Below, in pieces: positions 32,153-39,976 of a DNA stretch of 64,000 nt (the first letter of the stretch is position 1; every line of letters begins with the position of its first letter). The position numbers were made by a program, and so were the translations under genes. The stretch spans positions 215,486 through 279,485 of the forward strand of contig JAGNJW010000004.1 in assembly GCA_018000455.1 (NCBI GenBank), given 5' to 3'. Source of the stretch: Acidobacteriota bacterium. Its GTDB lineage: Bacteria > Acidobacteriota > Vicinamibacteria > Vicinamibacterales > UBA2999. The notes below the pieces were generated by a model. That model was not told where the DNA came from, searched no databases, and worked only from the letters and a program-made list of their open reading frames with translations.

Positions 32153-33390
32153 CCGACACCGGCCGCGCTCTCCGCATGTCGTATCTCGTCGCCAGCGTGG
32201 CGGGCGTCGCGTTCTTCGCACTGTCGGTGGCGCTGCTGGGCGTGTGGCCGGCGCGGGTCCTCGATGCGCAGACGGCCGCCATGGCGCCCGAGCATCCGCT
32301 CGAGCCGACGACCAGCGAGCGGCGCGGCCGTGCCATCTACGCGCGTGAAGGCTGTGCCTACTGCCACACGCAGCAGATCCGCTACCTGCCCGCCGACATG
32401 GAGCGTTTCGGCGCGCCGACCCTGGCTTGGGAAACCCGCCGCGACACGCCGCACCTGTGGGGCACGAGGCGGATCGGTCCCGACCTGAGCCGCGTTGGCG
32501 GCGCACGCAGTCTCGATTGGCAGTACGCCCACCTCTTCGCCCCGAGGGCGATTGTGCCGGCGTCGGTGATGCCCGGATTTCCTCGCTTCTTCGATGGAGC
32601 GCCGGACCGGCCGCGGCAGGAGGCGCGCGACCTGGTCGCCTACCTCGATTCCCTCGGTCGTGCGCGCGAGCTCGCCGGTCCGGAAGGCGAAGCCCACGCT
32701 CGGGCCGGCTGCGACTGCCCGGATGACGAGATGGCACAGATGGCTTTCGCCGCCGCCCTCAACGCCCACCCGGCCCGGGCAATCCGCACCGCCGACGCCC
32801 CTCCCGCCTTGCCGGCCGATCCAGACACGGCACGCGGCCAGGCGCTCTACGGGCGTCACTGCGCCACCTGCCACGGCGTGACCGGCGCCGGCGATGGTCC
32901 TGGTGCGCGTGGTCTCGAGCCGGCGCCGGCGAAGCTGGCCGAACACGAGTACTCGACGGCCCGCCTCTCGGCCGTGCTGTGGCACGGCGTGGCGGGCAGC
33001 GCCATGCCGGCGTGGCGCGACTACGCCGAGGCGGATCGCGCGGCCCTGGCCGCCGCCGTGCAGGCGCTCTCGGCCGTCAGGCCCGAGCCGGCCGTGCCGG
33101 AGCATCTCGTGCCGATCGGCGAGCGGGTCTACACCGCCAATTGCGCGCAGTGCCACGGCGAACGCGGTGACGGCCGTGGGTCGGCCGCCGCGAAGCTGAC
33201 CATGGCCCCTGCCGACTTCATGGCGCAGCGCCTCAGCCTGTCTGAAGCGCTCCGCGTGCTGCGCGAGGGCGTGCACGGTTCGCCGATGGCGCCGTGGACG
33301 ACGCGGCTGACCGACGCCGAACGGCTGGCAGTCGTCCACTACGTCCGCAGCCTGTATCATCAGGCAAGGACCGCCACGGAGGCGCGATGA
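32149..33390 (+). CDS. ccoO: fused CcoO-CcoP cytochrome c subunit of the cbb3 oxidase (three hemes)
   Basis: Membrane-anchored triheme cytochrome of 413 aa. After one N-terminal transmembrane helix (residues ~12-32) comes a CcoO domain with CAYCHTQQIR and GTRRIGPDLSRVG. Two class I cytochrome c domains follow, with heme sites CATCH and CAQCH and Met-ligand candidates in GSAMPAWRDY and GSPMAPWT. Typical cbb3 oxidases use separate monoheme CcoO and diheme CcoP, so this is a gene fusion that passes electrons to CcoN. Starts with GTG overlapping the ccoN stop. A CDCPDD segment lies between the domains. Confidence 0.88.
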   Translation: MTDTGRALRMSYLVASVAGVAFFALSVALLGVWPARVLDAQTAAMAPEHPLEPTTSERRGRAIYAREGCAYCHTQQIRYLPADMERFGAPTLAWETRRDTPHLWGTRRIGPDLSRVGGARSLDWQYAHLFAPRAIVPASVMPGFPRFFDGAPDRPRQEARDLVAYLDSLGRARELAGPEGEAHARAGCDCPDDEMAQMAFAAALNAHPARAIRTADAPPALPADPDTARGQALYGRHCATCHGVTGAGDGPGARGLEPAPAKLAEHEYSTARLSAVLWHGVAGSAMPAWRDYAEADRAALAAAVQALSAVRPEPAVPEHLVPIGERVYTANCAQCHGERGDGRGSAAAKLTMAPADFMAQRLSLSEALRVLREGVHGSPMAPWTTRLTDAERLAVVHYVRSLYHQARTATEAR

Positions 33391-33572
33391 TCGCCGACCT
33401 GATCGTGTGGGCGTCGGTCGTCTTCACAACGATATTCGTGGCGGCGTGGGCGGCTTCGCCCGCTCTGCGGGCCCGGATCGAGCGGCCAAAGCACCGTTTC
33501 CTCGAGGCAGTTCGTGGCTACGATGGTGGTGCGCGGCCGTCGGGCGACGGCGAGGAACCGAGGAAGCGATGA
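33387..33572 (+). CDS. small single-pass membrane protein, CcoQ-like position
   Basis: Protein of 61 aa with one hydrophobic helix (MIADLIVWASVVFTTIFVAA). A cytoplasmic basic tail follows, ending in a charged stretch. It overlaps both neighbours by four bases (ATGA), so its translation is coupled to the oxidase and to the diheme cytochrome. Size, topology and place fit CcoQ-type accessory proteins that stabilise cbb3 oxidase, but sequence similarity is too low to name it. Confidence 0.7.
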   Translation: MIADLIVWASVVFTTIFVAAWAASPALRARIERPKHRFLEAVRGYDGGARPSGDGEEPRKR

Positions 33573-34603
33573 GCCCCAACGATACCCGTGGCCTGCCGGG
33601 CCTCGCCGGCGTCGTTGCCGTGGCCCTGCTGGCCGGCGTGGTCGCGATCATCGTCGGCCTGCGCTCGTCGGCTGTCGAGCCCGGCGGCTCGTCGGATGCG
33701 GCCTCGCCCACGGCGCCGGCCAACTCCGGGGCCGAGCGGCCGCGGCCTCCGCGTCCCGTCACCGACGTGCCTGAGCACGCCACCGAGGAGTACGGACGGC
33801 GCCTCGTCGCCGAGACCGTCGAGCTGCTCGGCCCCGACCACCCGGACCCGGCCCGCCGCTACTCGGGCGGCCGCCTCAACTGTGCGTCCTGCCACCTGGC
33901 GACCGGCACCGATCCGGGCACGCTGGCGCTCTTGCAGACGGCGGAGCACTATCCGCGTTTTTCCGGCCGCGCCGGCATCATGACCGACGTCGAGGACCGC
34001 ATCAACGAATGCATGCAGCGCAGCATGAACGGGAAGCCGTTGCCGCTCGATAGCCCGGAGATGGTCGCCATCGCGGCCTACCTGCGCTCGCTCGGGTCAC
34101 GCTACGAGGCGATGGGCGCGTCGCTCAAGAAGGCCGACGAGCCGCCGCCGTTCAAGACGCCGTCGCGGGCGGCCAGCGTCGAGCGAGGGCACCGGGTCTA
34201 CGATGCCCGCTGCACGGTCTGCCACGGCAACGATGGTCTCGGCCTGCTGGCGACCGGCGAACCGGCGAACGGCTATCTGTTCCCGCCGCTGTGGGGTCCC
34301 GATTCGTTCAACGACGGCGCCGGCATGCATCGCGTGCTGACCGCCGCGCGGTTCATCAAAGCGCGCATGCCGCTCGGCGAGCCGACGCTCACCGACGACG
34401 AGGCGTTCGACGTCGCGGCTTTCATCAACACGCAGCCACGCCCCGAGATGCCGGATCTCGAGCACGACTATCCCGACAAGACCGCCAAGCCGATCGACAA
34501 CCCGTACGGACCGTTTGCCGACGAGTTCCCGCTCGAGCAGCATCGCGTCGGCCCGTTCCAGCCCATCGAAGCGCACTACCGGGCGCTCAAGAAGTCCAAG
34601 TAA
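33569..34603 (+). CDS. diheme c-type cytochrome, thiosulfate dehydrogenase (TsdA)-like
   Basis: Protein of 344 aa anchored by an N-terminal helix (GLAGVVAVALLAGVVAIIVG) with a Pro/Ser-rich linker. Two cytochrome c domains follow with CASCH and CTVCH heme sites. The segment INECMQRSMNGKPLPLDSPE, then AIAAYLRSL, is characteristic of TsdA and SoxA-like cytochromes. TsdA oxidises thiosulfate to tetrathionate or works in reverse. Coupling by ATGA overlap to the oxidase genes suggests it feeds electrons to CcoO-CcoP. An alternative is a general electron-transfer cytochrome. Confidence 0.78.
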   Translation: MSPNDTRGLPGLAGVVAVALLAGVVAIIVGLRSSAVEPGGSSDAASPTAPANSGAERPRPPRPVTDVPEHATEEYGRRLVAETVELLGPDHPDPARRYSGGRLNCASCHLATGTDPGTLALLQTAEHYPRFSGRAGIMTDVEDRINECMQRSMNGKPLPLDSPEMVAIAAYLRSLGSRYEAMGASLKKADEPPPFKTPSRAASVERGHRVYDARCTVCHGNDGLGLLATGEPANGYLFPPLWGPDSFNDGAGMHRVLTAARFIKARMPLGEPTLTDDEAFDVAAFINTQPRPEMPDLEHDYPDKTAKPIDNPYGPFADEFPLEQHRVGPFQPIEAHYRALKKSK

Positions 34604-34634
34604 ACGAGTTACCACGATCCTCAGGAGAACGACG

Positions 34635-35171
34635 ATGACGAAAACCTTGTGTGCCCTGTTCGCTGGCCTTGCATTGGTGTCGACTGCGGCGCTGGCCCAC
34701 GCCCAGACGCTGCCCGTCCCCGGCGTCGAGGCGGCCCGCGACGTCGCTGGCGCGAAGGAGATGCCGAACCCTGGGATCGTGCACAAGGTGGTGTTCGACA
34801 TGGCCACCGAGGCCAAGCCCACCGAGGTGCATCCGATGCTGCAGGCGGTGGCGCGCTACGTCAACACGCTCGCCAAGACCGGCGTGCCGGCCGCCAACCG
34901 CAAAGTGGCCGTGGTCTTCCATCAGGGGGCCACCGACTACATCATGACCGGCGACGCCTACAAGAAACGGCACGACGGGCAGCCCAACCCGAATCTCGGC
35001 ATGATCCAGGCGCTTGCCAAGGCTGGTGTCGACCTCCGCGTGTGCGGCCAGGCGACGCTCGGCCGCAAGATCGACGCCGTGGACATCATGCCAGAGGTGC
35101 AGCGCGACCTGTGGGCGCTCACCACGATCATCGCCCTGCAGCAGCAGGGGTATGTGCTCATCGCGCCGTAG
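34635..35171 (+). CDS. Sec-exported DsrE-family protein
   Basis: Protein of 178 aa with a signal peptide (LCALFAGLALVSTAALAHAQ). The mature part is a DsrE/DsrF-like fold: KVAVVFHQGATDYIM, a GVDLRVCGQATLGRKI segment with the single cysteine in the usual DsrE position, and a C-terminal ALTTIIALQQQGYVLIAP typical of COG1416-like proteins. It closes the cluster 31 bp after the diheme cytochrome, with a good CAGGAG Shine-Dalgarno. It is a distant paralogue of the Tat-exported protein at 28973. Confidence 0.83.
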   Translation: MTKTLCALFAGLALVSTAALAHAQTLPVPGVEAARDVAGAKEMPNPGIVHKVVFDMATEAKPTEVHPMLQAVARYVNTLAKTGVPAANRKVAVVFHQGATDYIMTGDAYKKRHDGQPNPNLGMIQALAKAGVDLRVCGQATLGRKIDAVDIMPEVQRDLWALTTIIALQQQGYVLIAP

Positions 35172-35213
35172 ACGCCGTCGCGACGGTGCCGGCCCGGGCG
35201 GCCGCGAGCCGCG

Positions 35214-38200
35214 CTACTTGGCCACCACCGCCGGCACGTTCCTGTCGCGCACCAGCCGGTTGAAGGCGGCCAGCTCGTCGCCGAAAAGCGTGCCCGCCGT
35301 GCGCTGCTGGCGCGCCCAGTCTTCGCCGAGTGCGGCCAGCCGCGCCTGCTGCCCGTCGGTCGTGCCGCTGTCGCTGGCGTCGATGGCGCTGCGCAGGTAG
35401 ATGTAGTACTGGTTCAGGCGCTGCGGGAAGTTGATGACGGTCTGGCCGTCGACCACGCGCTTCTGCACCAGCGCATCCTCGAGCGTGTTCAGCTTCTCGA
35501 CGAACGCCGCGCCGGCCTTCGCGATGGCCTCGCCGCTCGCTGTGCCCTTCGTGCGCTTGATCACTTCGTCCACCTGCGAGCGGATGTCGCGGAGGCGAAT
35601 CACGGTGCGGTGCACGGCGTTCAACTGCTCGTCGGCACGGACGGCGAGATCCTCCTGCGCCTGCAGGTCCGAGAGCGGCGTCGTCACGCGCGGATCCATC
35701 CGCACGGTGAGTGGGGCCGTGAGCGTGCGTCCGCCGCCCGTGAGGCGCACCTGGTAGTCGCCGGGCAACACGCGCCGGCCCTGCAGCGTGCCGAAGACGT
35801 AGAGGCCCGCGACGGGTACGGCCTGATCGTGCCGGAGGTTCCAGACCAGCCGGTTGAGCCCGGCCTTCACGGTCAGCGCGCCCGGCGGCGCGTCGAGCGA
35901 GACGGGCGCGTCGGGTTCGGGCTTCTTAGTGGTGTAGCGGCGTACGATCGCGCCGTCTCGCAGGATCTCGACTGACACGTCGCCCTCGGGCACCTTCGCC
36001 AGCCAGAAGTCGAGCGGCGCGCCGTCGGGAGCGCTCTTGCCCGCCCGCGGGTTCCCGCCGCCGAACCCGCCAAAGGCCTGCGTGCGGTAGGCGACCCGCG
36101 GCGTGAAGAGTCGCACATCGGAGGTCGCCGTGGCGTCGGTCCACTGCTGCAGGACCGAGAGATCGTCGAGAATCCAGAAGGCCCGTCCGCCGGTTGAGGC
36201 CACCAGGTCGTTCTGGTGAACGCGCAGATCGGTGATCGGCGTGACCGGCAGGTTGAGCTGCAGCTTCGTCCAGCGCTGGCCGCCCGTGAACGAGACGTAG
36301 AAGCCGGTCTCGGTGCCGAGGTAGAGCAGATCCTTGCGCACCGGATCCTCGCGCACGACGCGCGCCCAGGCGTCGGGCGCGATGCCGTCCGCGATCCGGC
36401 TCCAGGTGCGGCCGAAGTCGGTGGTCTTGAACACGAGCGGCGTGAAGTCGTTGAACTTGTACTTCGAGATGGTGACGTAGGCCGTGGCCGGCGCGTGCGG
36501 CGACACCTCGATGGCGTTGACCATCGCCTCGCCGACGTCAGGCGGGGAGACGTTCGCCCACGTCTTGCCGCCGTCGCGCGTCAGTTGCACGTAGCCGTCG
36601 TCGGTGCCCACCCAGATCGTGTTGGCGTCGTGCGGCGACTCGGCGATGTCGTCGATGACGCCGTAGGTCTCGCCGCCGGCGCCTTCGTTGGTGATGGGTG
36701 CGCCGCCGGGGCCCTGCTTGGTGACGTCATTGCGCGTCAGATCGGGGCTGGCTTCCCGCCACGTCTTGCCGCGGTTGTCCGACCGGAGCAGCACGTTGGC
36801 GCCGTGGTAGATAACCGACGGATTGAAGCGCGACACGACAATCGGCGCGCTCCAGTTGAAGCGGTATTTTTGCTCACGCGGTGGCACGGCGGCCGGCATC
36901 TGCGGCCACGCCATGATGTCGCGCTGGGTCTTCAGCGTGTCGTCGAATTCGCTGATGATCCCCATGTAGCAGCCGGCGTAGACGTAGCGGGGATTCTTCG
37001 GATCGAAGGCCGGCACGGCGCTTTCGCACCCGCCGACGTCGTACCAGTCGCGCTCGGTGATGCCGCCGGGCGCCGCGCTGGCGATCTTGACCGAGGTGTT
37101 GTCCTGCTGCCCGCCGTAGACGTTGTAGGGGAACTGGTCGTCGACGTTCACGCGGTAGAACTGCGCCGTGGGCTGGTTGGCCTGGGTCGACCAGGTGAGG
37201 CCGCCGTTGAAGGACACGTTGGCGCCGCCGTCGTTCCCCTCGATGAGGATCTCGGGATCGGTCGGGTTGAACCACAGGCTGTGGTTGTCGCCGTGCGGCG
37301 TGCGCACGGTGGTGATGCTCTTGCCGCCGTCGGTCGACTTGCTGACGGCGGCGTTCAGCACCCATACCACGTCGGGGTTCTTCGGATCGGCGGCGACCTT
37401 CATGTAGTACCAGGCGCGCGCGTGCAAGGTCCACGCCTCGTTGACGAGCGTCCACGTCTTGGCCCCGTCGTCCGACCGGTAGAGGCCGCCCTTGGGGTCG
37501 GCTTCGACGATCGCGTAGAGACGATCGGGATTGGCCGACACATCGATGCCGATCTTGCCGACCACCGCCGGCAGTCCCGTCGTCGCCTTGTGCCACGTCG
37601 TGCCGCCGTCGGTGGACTTGTGGATACCGCTGCCGGGGCCGCCGCTGCGTACCTGCCACGGCTCGCGCAGGTGATCCCACATCGCCGCATAGAGGATGCG
37701 CGGGTTGGTCGGATCCATCGCCAGCTCCGAGGGCCCGGTGGTCTCGTTCACGAACAGCACCTGCGTCCAGGTCTTCCCGCCGTCGGTCGAGCGGTAGATG
37801 CCGCGATCCTTGGTCGGGCCGTAGGCGGCGCCCTGCGCGGCGACGAGCAGCGTGTCTGGATCCGCCGGGTGGATGCGGATGCGCGAGATGTGGCGGGTCT
37901 TGTCGAGTCCGATGTGCGTCCAGGTGCGGCCGGCGTCGGTGGACTTGTAGACGCCGTCGCCATGCGAGGTCATCACGCCACGGATCGCGTGCTCGCCCAT
38001 GCCCACGTAGACGACGTTCGGGTCGGACGGCGCAACGGCGATCGCACCCACCGAGGCCGTATTGAGTTGGCCGTCGGTGATGTTGGCCCACGTCCCGCCG
38101 CCGTCGGTCGACTTCCACACGCCCCCGCCGACGCTGCCGAAGTAGAAGGTGCGCGGTTGCTGCGGCACGCCGGTCACGGCCACGGCGCGGCCACCGCGGA

Positions 38201-38372
38201 ACGGGCCGATATTGCGCCATTCGAGCGCGGCTAGCGAGGGGCTGTTGAATTGCGCCGCCGTTGCCGGTGAGGCGACCGCGGCGGGCGGTGTCGCCGCGGT
38301 CTGCGCCAACGAGGGGACGGCCAGCGTCAGGAGGCCAAGGACGTGGAGCAGCCGGGAGTAGGAGTTCATCAT
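35214..38372 (-). CDS. large exported sortilin/VPS10-like BNR-repeat protein
   Basis: Protein of 1052 aa with a signal peptide (RLLHVLGLLTLAVPSLAQ). Residues ~50-700 form a multi-bladed propeller with many Asp-box/BNR motifs such as VWKSTDGGGTWANI, VYKSTDAGRTWTHI and VQLTRDGGKTWANV, preceded by WRNIGPFRGGRAVAV. A C-terminal ~300-residue domain starts after GGRAFWILDDLSVLQQW and ends in a helical region. This architecture is highly expanded in Acidobacteria and is often annotated as glycosyl hydrolase, but no catalytic residues can be assigned. Probably a periplasmic or outer-surface binding protein. Confidence 0.88.
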   Translation of the reverse strand: MMNSYSRLLHVLGLLTLAVPSLAQTAATPPAAVASPATAAQFNSPSLAALEWRNIGPFRGGRAVAVTGVPQQPRTFYFGSVGGGVWKSTDGGGTWANITDGQLNTASVGAIAVAPSDPNVVYVGMGEHAIRGVMTSHGDGVYKSTDAGRTWTHIGLDKTRHISRIRIHPADPDTLLVAAQGAAYGPTKDRGIYRSTDGGKTWTQVLFVNETTGPSELAMDPTNPRILYAAMWDHLREPWQVRSGGPGSGIHKSTDGGTTWHKATTGLPAVVGKIGIDVSANPDRLYAIVEADPKGGLYRSDDGAKTWTLVNEAWTLHARAWYYMKVAADPKNPDVVWVLNAAVSKSTDGGKSITTVRTPHGDNHSLWFNPTDPEILIEGNDGGANVSFNGGLTWSTQANQPTAQFYRVNVDDQFPYNVYGGQQDNTSVKIASAAPGGITERDWYDVGGCESAVPAFDPKNPRYVYAGCYMGIISEFDDTLKTQRDIMAWPQMPAAVPPREQKYRFNWSAPIVVSRFNPSVIYHGANVLLRSDNRGKTWREASPDLTRNDVTKQGPGGAPITNEGAGGETYGVIDDIAESPHDANTIWVGTDDGYVQLTRDGGKTWANVSPPDVGEAMVNAIEVSPHAPATAYVTISKYKFNDFTPLVFKTTDFGRTWSRIADGIAPDAWARVVREDPVRKDLLYLGTETGFYVSFTGGQRWTKLQLNLPVTPITDLRVHQNDLVASTGGRAFWILDDLSVLQQWTDATATSDVRLFTPRVAYRTQAFGGFGGGNPRAGKSAPDGAPLDFWLAKVPEGDVSVEILRDGAIVRRYTTKKPEPDAPVSLDAPPGALTVKAGLNRLVWNLRHDQAVPVAGLYVFGTLQGRRVLPGDYQVRLTGGGRTLTAPLTVRMDPRVTTPLSDLQAQEDLAVRADEQLNAVHRTVIRLRDIRSQVDEVIKRTKGTASGEAIAKAGAAFVEKLNTLEDALVQKRVVDGQTVINFPQRLNQYYIYLRSAIDASDSGTTDGQQARLAALGEDWARQQRTAGTLFGDELAAFNRLVRDRNVPAVVAK

Positions 38373-38558
38373 GGGCGTCAGGGATTGTGGCCGACGGGCC
38401 GCCGGTCATTGTCCCACGCAGCGGGCGCCCAGGTGCGCAGCCGGCGGCCATCGCGCGGCGGCGGCACCATCGCCGCGTCAGGTCGTCGGCCGGCGGAGTG
38501 GCCGGAGAATACGCGGCGCGCCCGCCAGTTGACCACGGCGCCGGCGGTCTGCGCCCTG

Positions 38559-38564
38559 TACAAT
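38559..38564 (+). promoter_or_regulatory. -10 box TACAAT for the ferredoxin gene
   Basis: TACAAT ends 6 nt before the ATG at 38571; leaderless start inferred. Confidence 0.55.
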
Positions 38565-38570
38565 GATGAG

Positions 38571-38927
38571 ATGCCCACATTGACGGTTGAAGGATACGGA
38601 GCGTTTGAGGTGGCGGCCGGCAAGCGGCTCGTCCTCGCCATCGAACAGGATGCCAAGGTGGATATCCTGCACGCCTGCGGCGGCAACGCGCGCTGCACCA
38701 CCTGCCGGGTGGAGTTCATCGACGGCGAACCGGCAAAGATGACCGTGGCGGAGCAGGAACGACTGAAGGCGCGTGGACTGAGCGGCGTCAGGCTGTCGTG
38801 CCAGATTCAGTGCGAGCACGACATGAACGTGCGCGCCATCAGCCGACTGGAAGGATCCGGCAGGCCCAATCCCGGTGGTCAGCCCCAGACCACGATCATG
38901 CCGCCGCCGGAGTGGGTCGAAGACTGA
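38571..38927 (+). CDS. 2Fe-2S ferredoxin
   Basis: Plant/adrenodoxin-like ferredoxin of 118 aa. Cluster ligands are the cysteines of ACGGNARCTTC and the later LSCQIQCEHD. The N-terminal beta-grasp start is MPTLTVEGYGAFEVAAGKRL. The last ~20 residues (RPNPGGQPQTTIMPP) form an extra tail. It is leaderless according to the TACAAT box. Its 3' end overlaps the start of the dihydrouridine synthase gene, so they are co-expressed; whether it donates electrons to that enzyme is not known. Confidence 0.9.
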   Translation: MPTLTVEGYGAFEVAAGKRLVLAIEQDAKVDILHACGGNARCTTCRVEFIDGEPAKMTVAEQERLKARGLSGVRLSCQIQCEHDMNVRAISRLEGSGRPNPGGQPQTTIMPPPEWVED

Positions 38928-39946
38928 CGGCGCCCGAGCGGCTCGGGGCCCTCCTCGGCGGTGACACGCCGCTACTAGCGCTCGCCCCGATGCAGGAGAT
39001 CACGGACGGCGCCTTCTGGACGCTGGTCCACCGCTACGGCGGCGCCGACGTCTACTGGACCGAGTACTTCCGCGTCCACGCCGACTCCACCCCGGAGAAG
39101 AAAATCCTCGCGGCCATCTGCGGCAACACCACCGGCCAGCCGGTGGTGGCCCAGATGATCGGCAACGACATCCCGTCGCTCGTGCGCACCGCCAAGGTGC
39201 TGCAGACGTTGCCAGTCGCCGCCATCGATCTCAACCTCGGATGTCCGGCGCCGATCGTCTACCGCAAGTGCGCCGGCGGCGGCTTGCTGCGCGAGCCCGC
39301 CCGCATCGACGCCATCCTCGGTGCCCTGCGCGAGGCCGTCACCATCCGCTTCACGGTGAAGACGCGCGTGGGCTTTCAGTCAACCGAAGAGTTCGACACG
39401 CTGCTGCCGATCTTCGCCAGGCATGGCCTCGACGCGCTGACGGTGCACGCCCGCACCGTGGCGCAGTCGTACCGGCTGCCCGTGCACTACGATCTCATCC
39501 GTCAGGCGGCCGAGACGATGGCGTGCCCCGTCATCGCCAACGGGCACGTCTGTTCCGCGGCCGAGGCGCATGCACTCGTCAGCCAGACCAGAGCCCGCGG
39601 CCTGATGATCGGCCGCGCCGCCATCCGCAGCCCGTGGCTGTTCGCCCAGATCCGGCAGCAGTCGCGCGGCGAGGCGATCACCTATCCGACCGGACGTGAT
39701 GTGTGGACCTACATCCGTGCGCTCTGGGACTCGCAGGCGGCCTTCGACAAGCCCGAGCGGGTGCGTTGCGAGCGGATGAAGAAGTTTCTCAACTATCTCG
39801 GCGAAGGCGTGCCAGCGCCCTTCCTGCACCAGATCCGTCGCAGCCAGACAGCCGCGGAGTTCCACGGCATCTGCGGCGCGTTCCTGGATCACGACCGGCC
39901 GATGACGCTCGAGCCAGTCGCAGACGCCAGCGCCGCGCCACGTTGA
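38912..39946 (+). CDS. tRNA-dihydrouridine synthase family protein
   Basis: FMN-dependent TIM-barrel enzyme of about 344 aa that reduces uridine in tRNA. Family motifs are LALAPMQEITDGAFW, MIGNDIPSLVRTA, IDLNLGCPAPIVYRKCAGGG (active-site Cys in KCAGGG), VKTRVGF and ALTVHARTVAQSY. The GLMIGRAAIRSPWLF phosphate-binding motif is near the C terminus. Start is taken as GTG 38912 overlapping the ferredoxin; CTG 38924 is another option. Which uridine it modifies (DusA, B or C class) cannot be told. Confidence 0.88.
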   Translation: MGRRLTAPERLGALLGGDTPLLALAPMQEITDGAFWTLVHRYGGADVYWTEYFRVHADSTPEKKILAAICGNTTGQPVVAQMIGNDIPSLVRTAKVLQTLPVAAIDLNLGCPAPIVYRKCAGGGLLREPARIDAILGALREAVTIRFTVKTRVGFQSTEEFDTLLPIFARHGLDALTVHARTVAQSYRLPVHYDLIRQAAETMACPVIANGHVCSAAEAHALVSQTRARGLMIGRAAIRSPWLFAQIRQQSRGEAITYPTGRDVWTYIRALWDSQAAFDKPERVRCERMKKFLNYLGEGVPAPFLHQIRRSQTAAEFHGICGAFLDHDRPMTLEPVADASAAPR

Positions 39947-39976
39947 CAGGGCCTGCGCCCGGCGCAACGATGAGGC

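Noticed and set aside
28973..35171. Selenoprotein with in-frame TGA in the sulfur cluster
   Set aside because: I checked the gene ends and overlaps; all TGA codons there are four-base overlaps or plain stops, with no conserved sequence continuing past them.
36216..38234. Open frame of 672 codons on the plus strand opposite the BNR-repeat gene
   Set aside because: Composition shadow of a GC-rich coding strand. It is rich in His, Arg, Val and Gly without domains, and the opposite frame has clear BNR repeats and a signal peptide.
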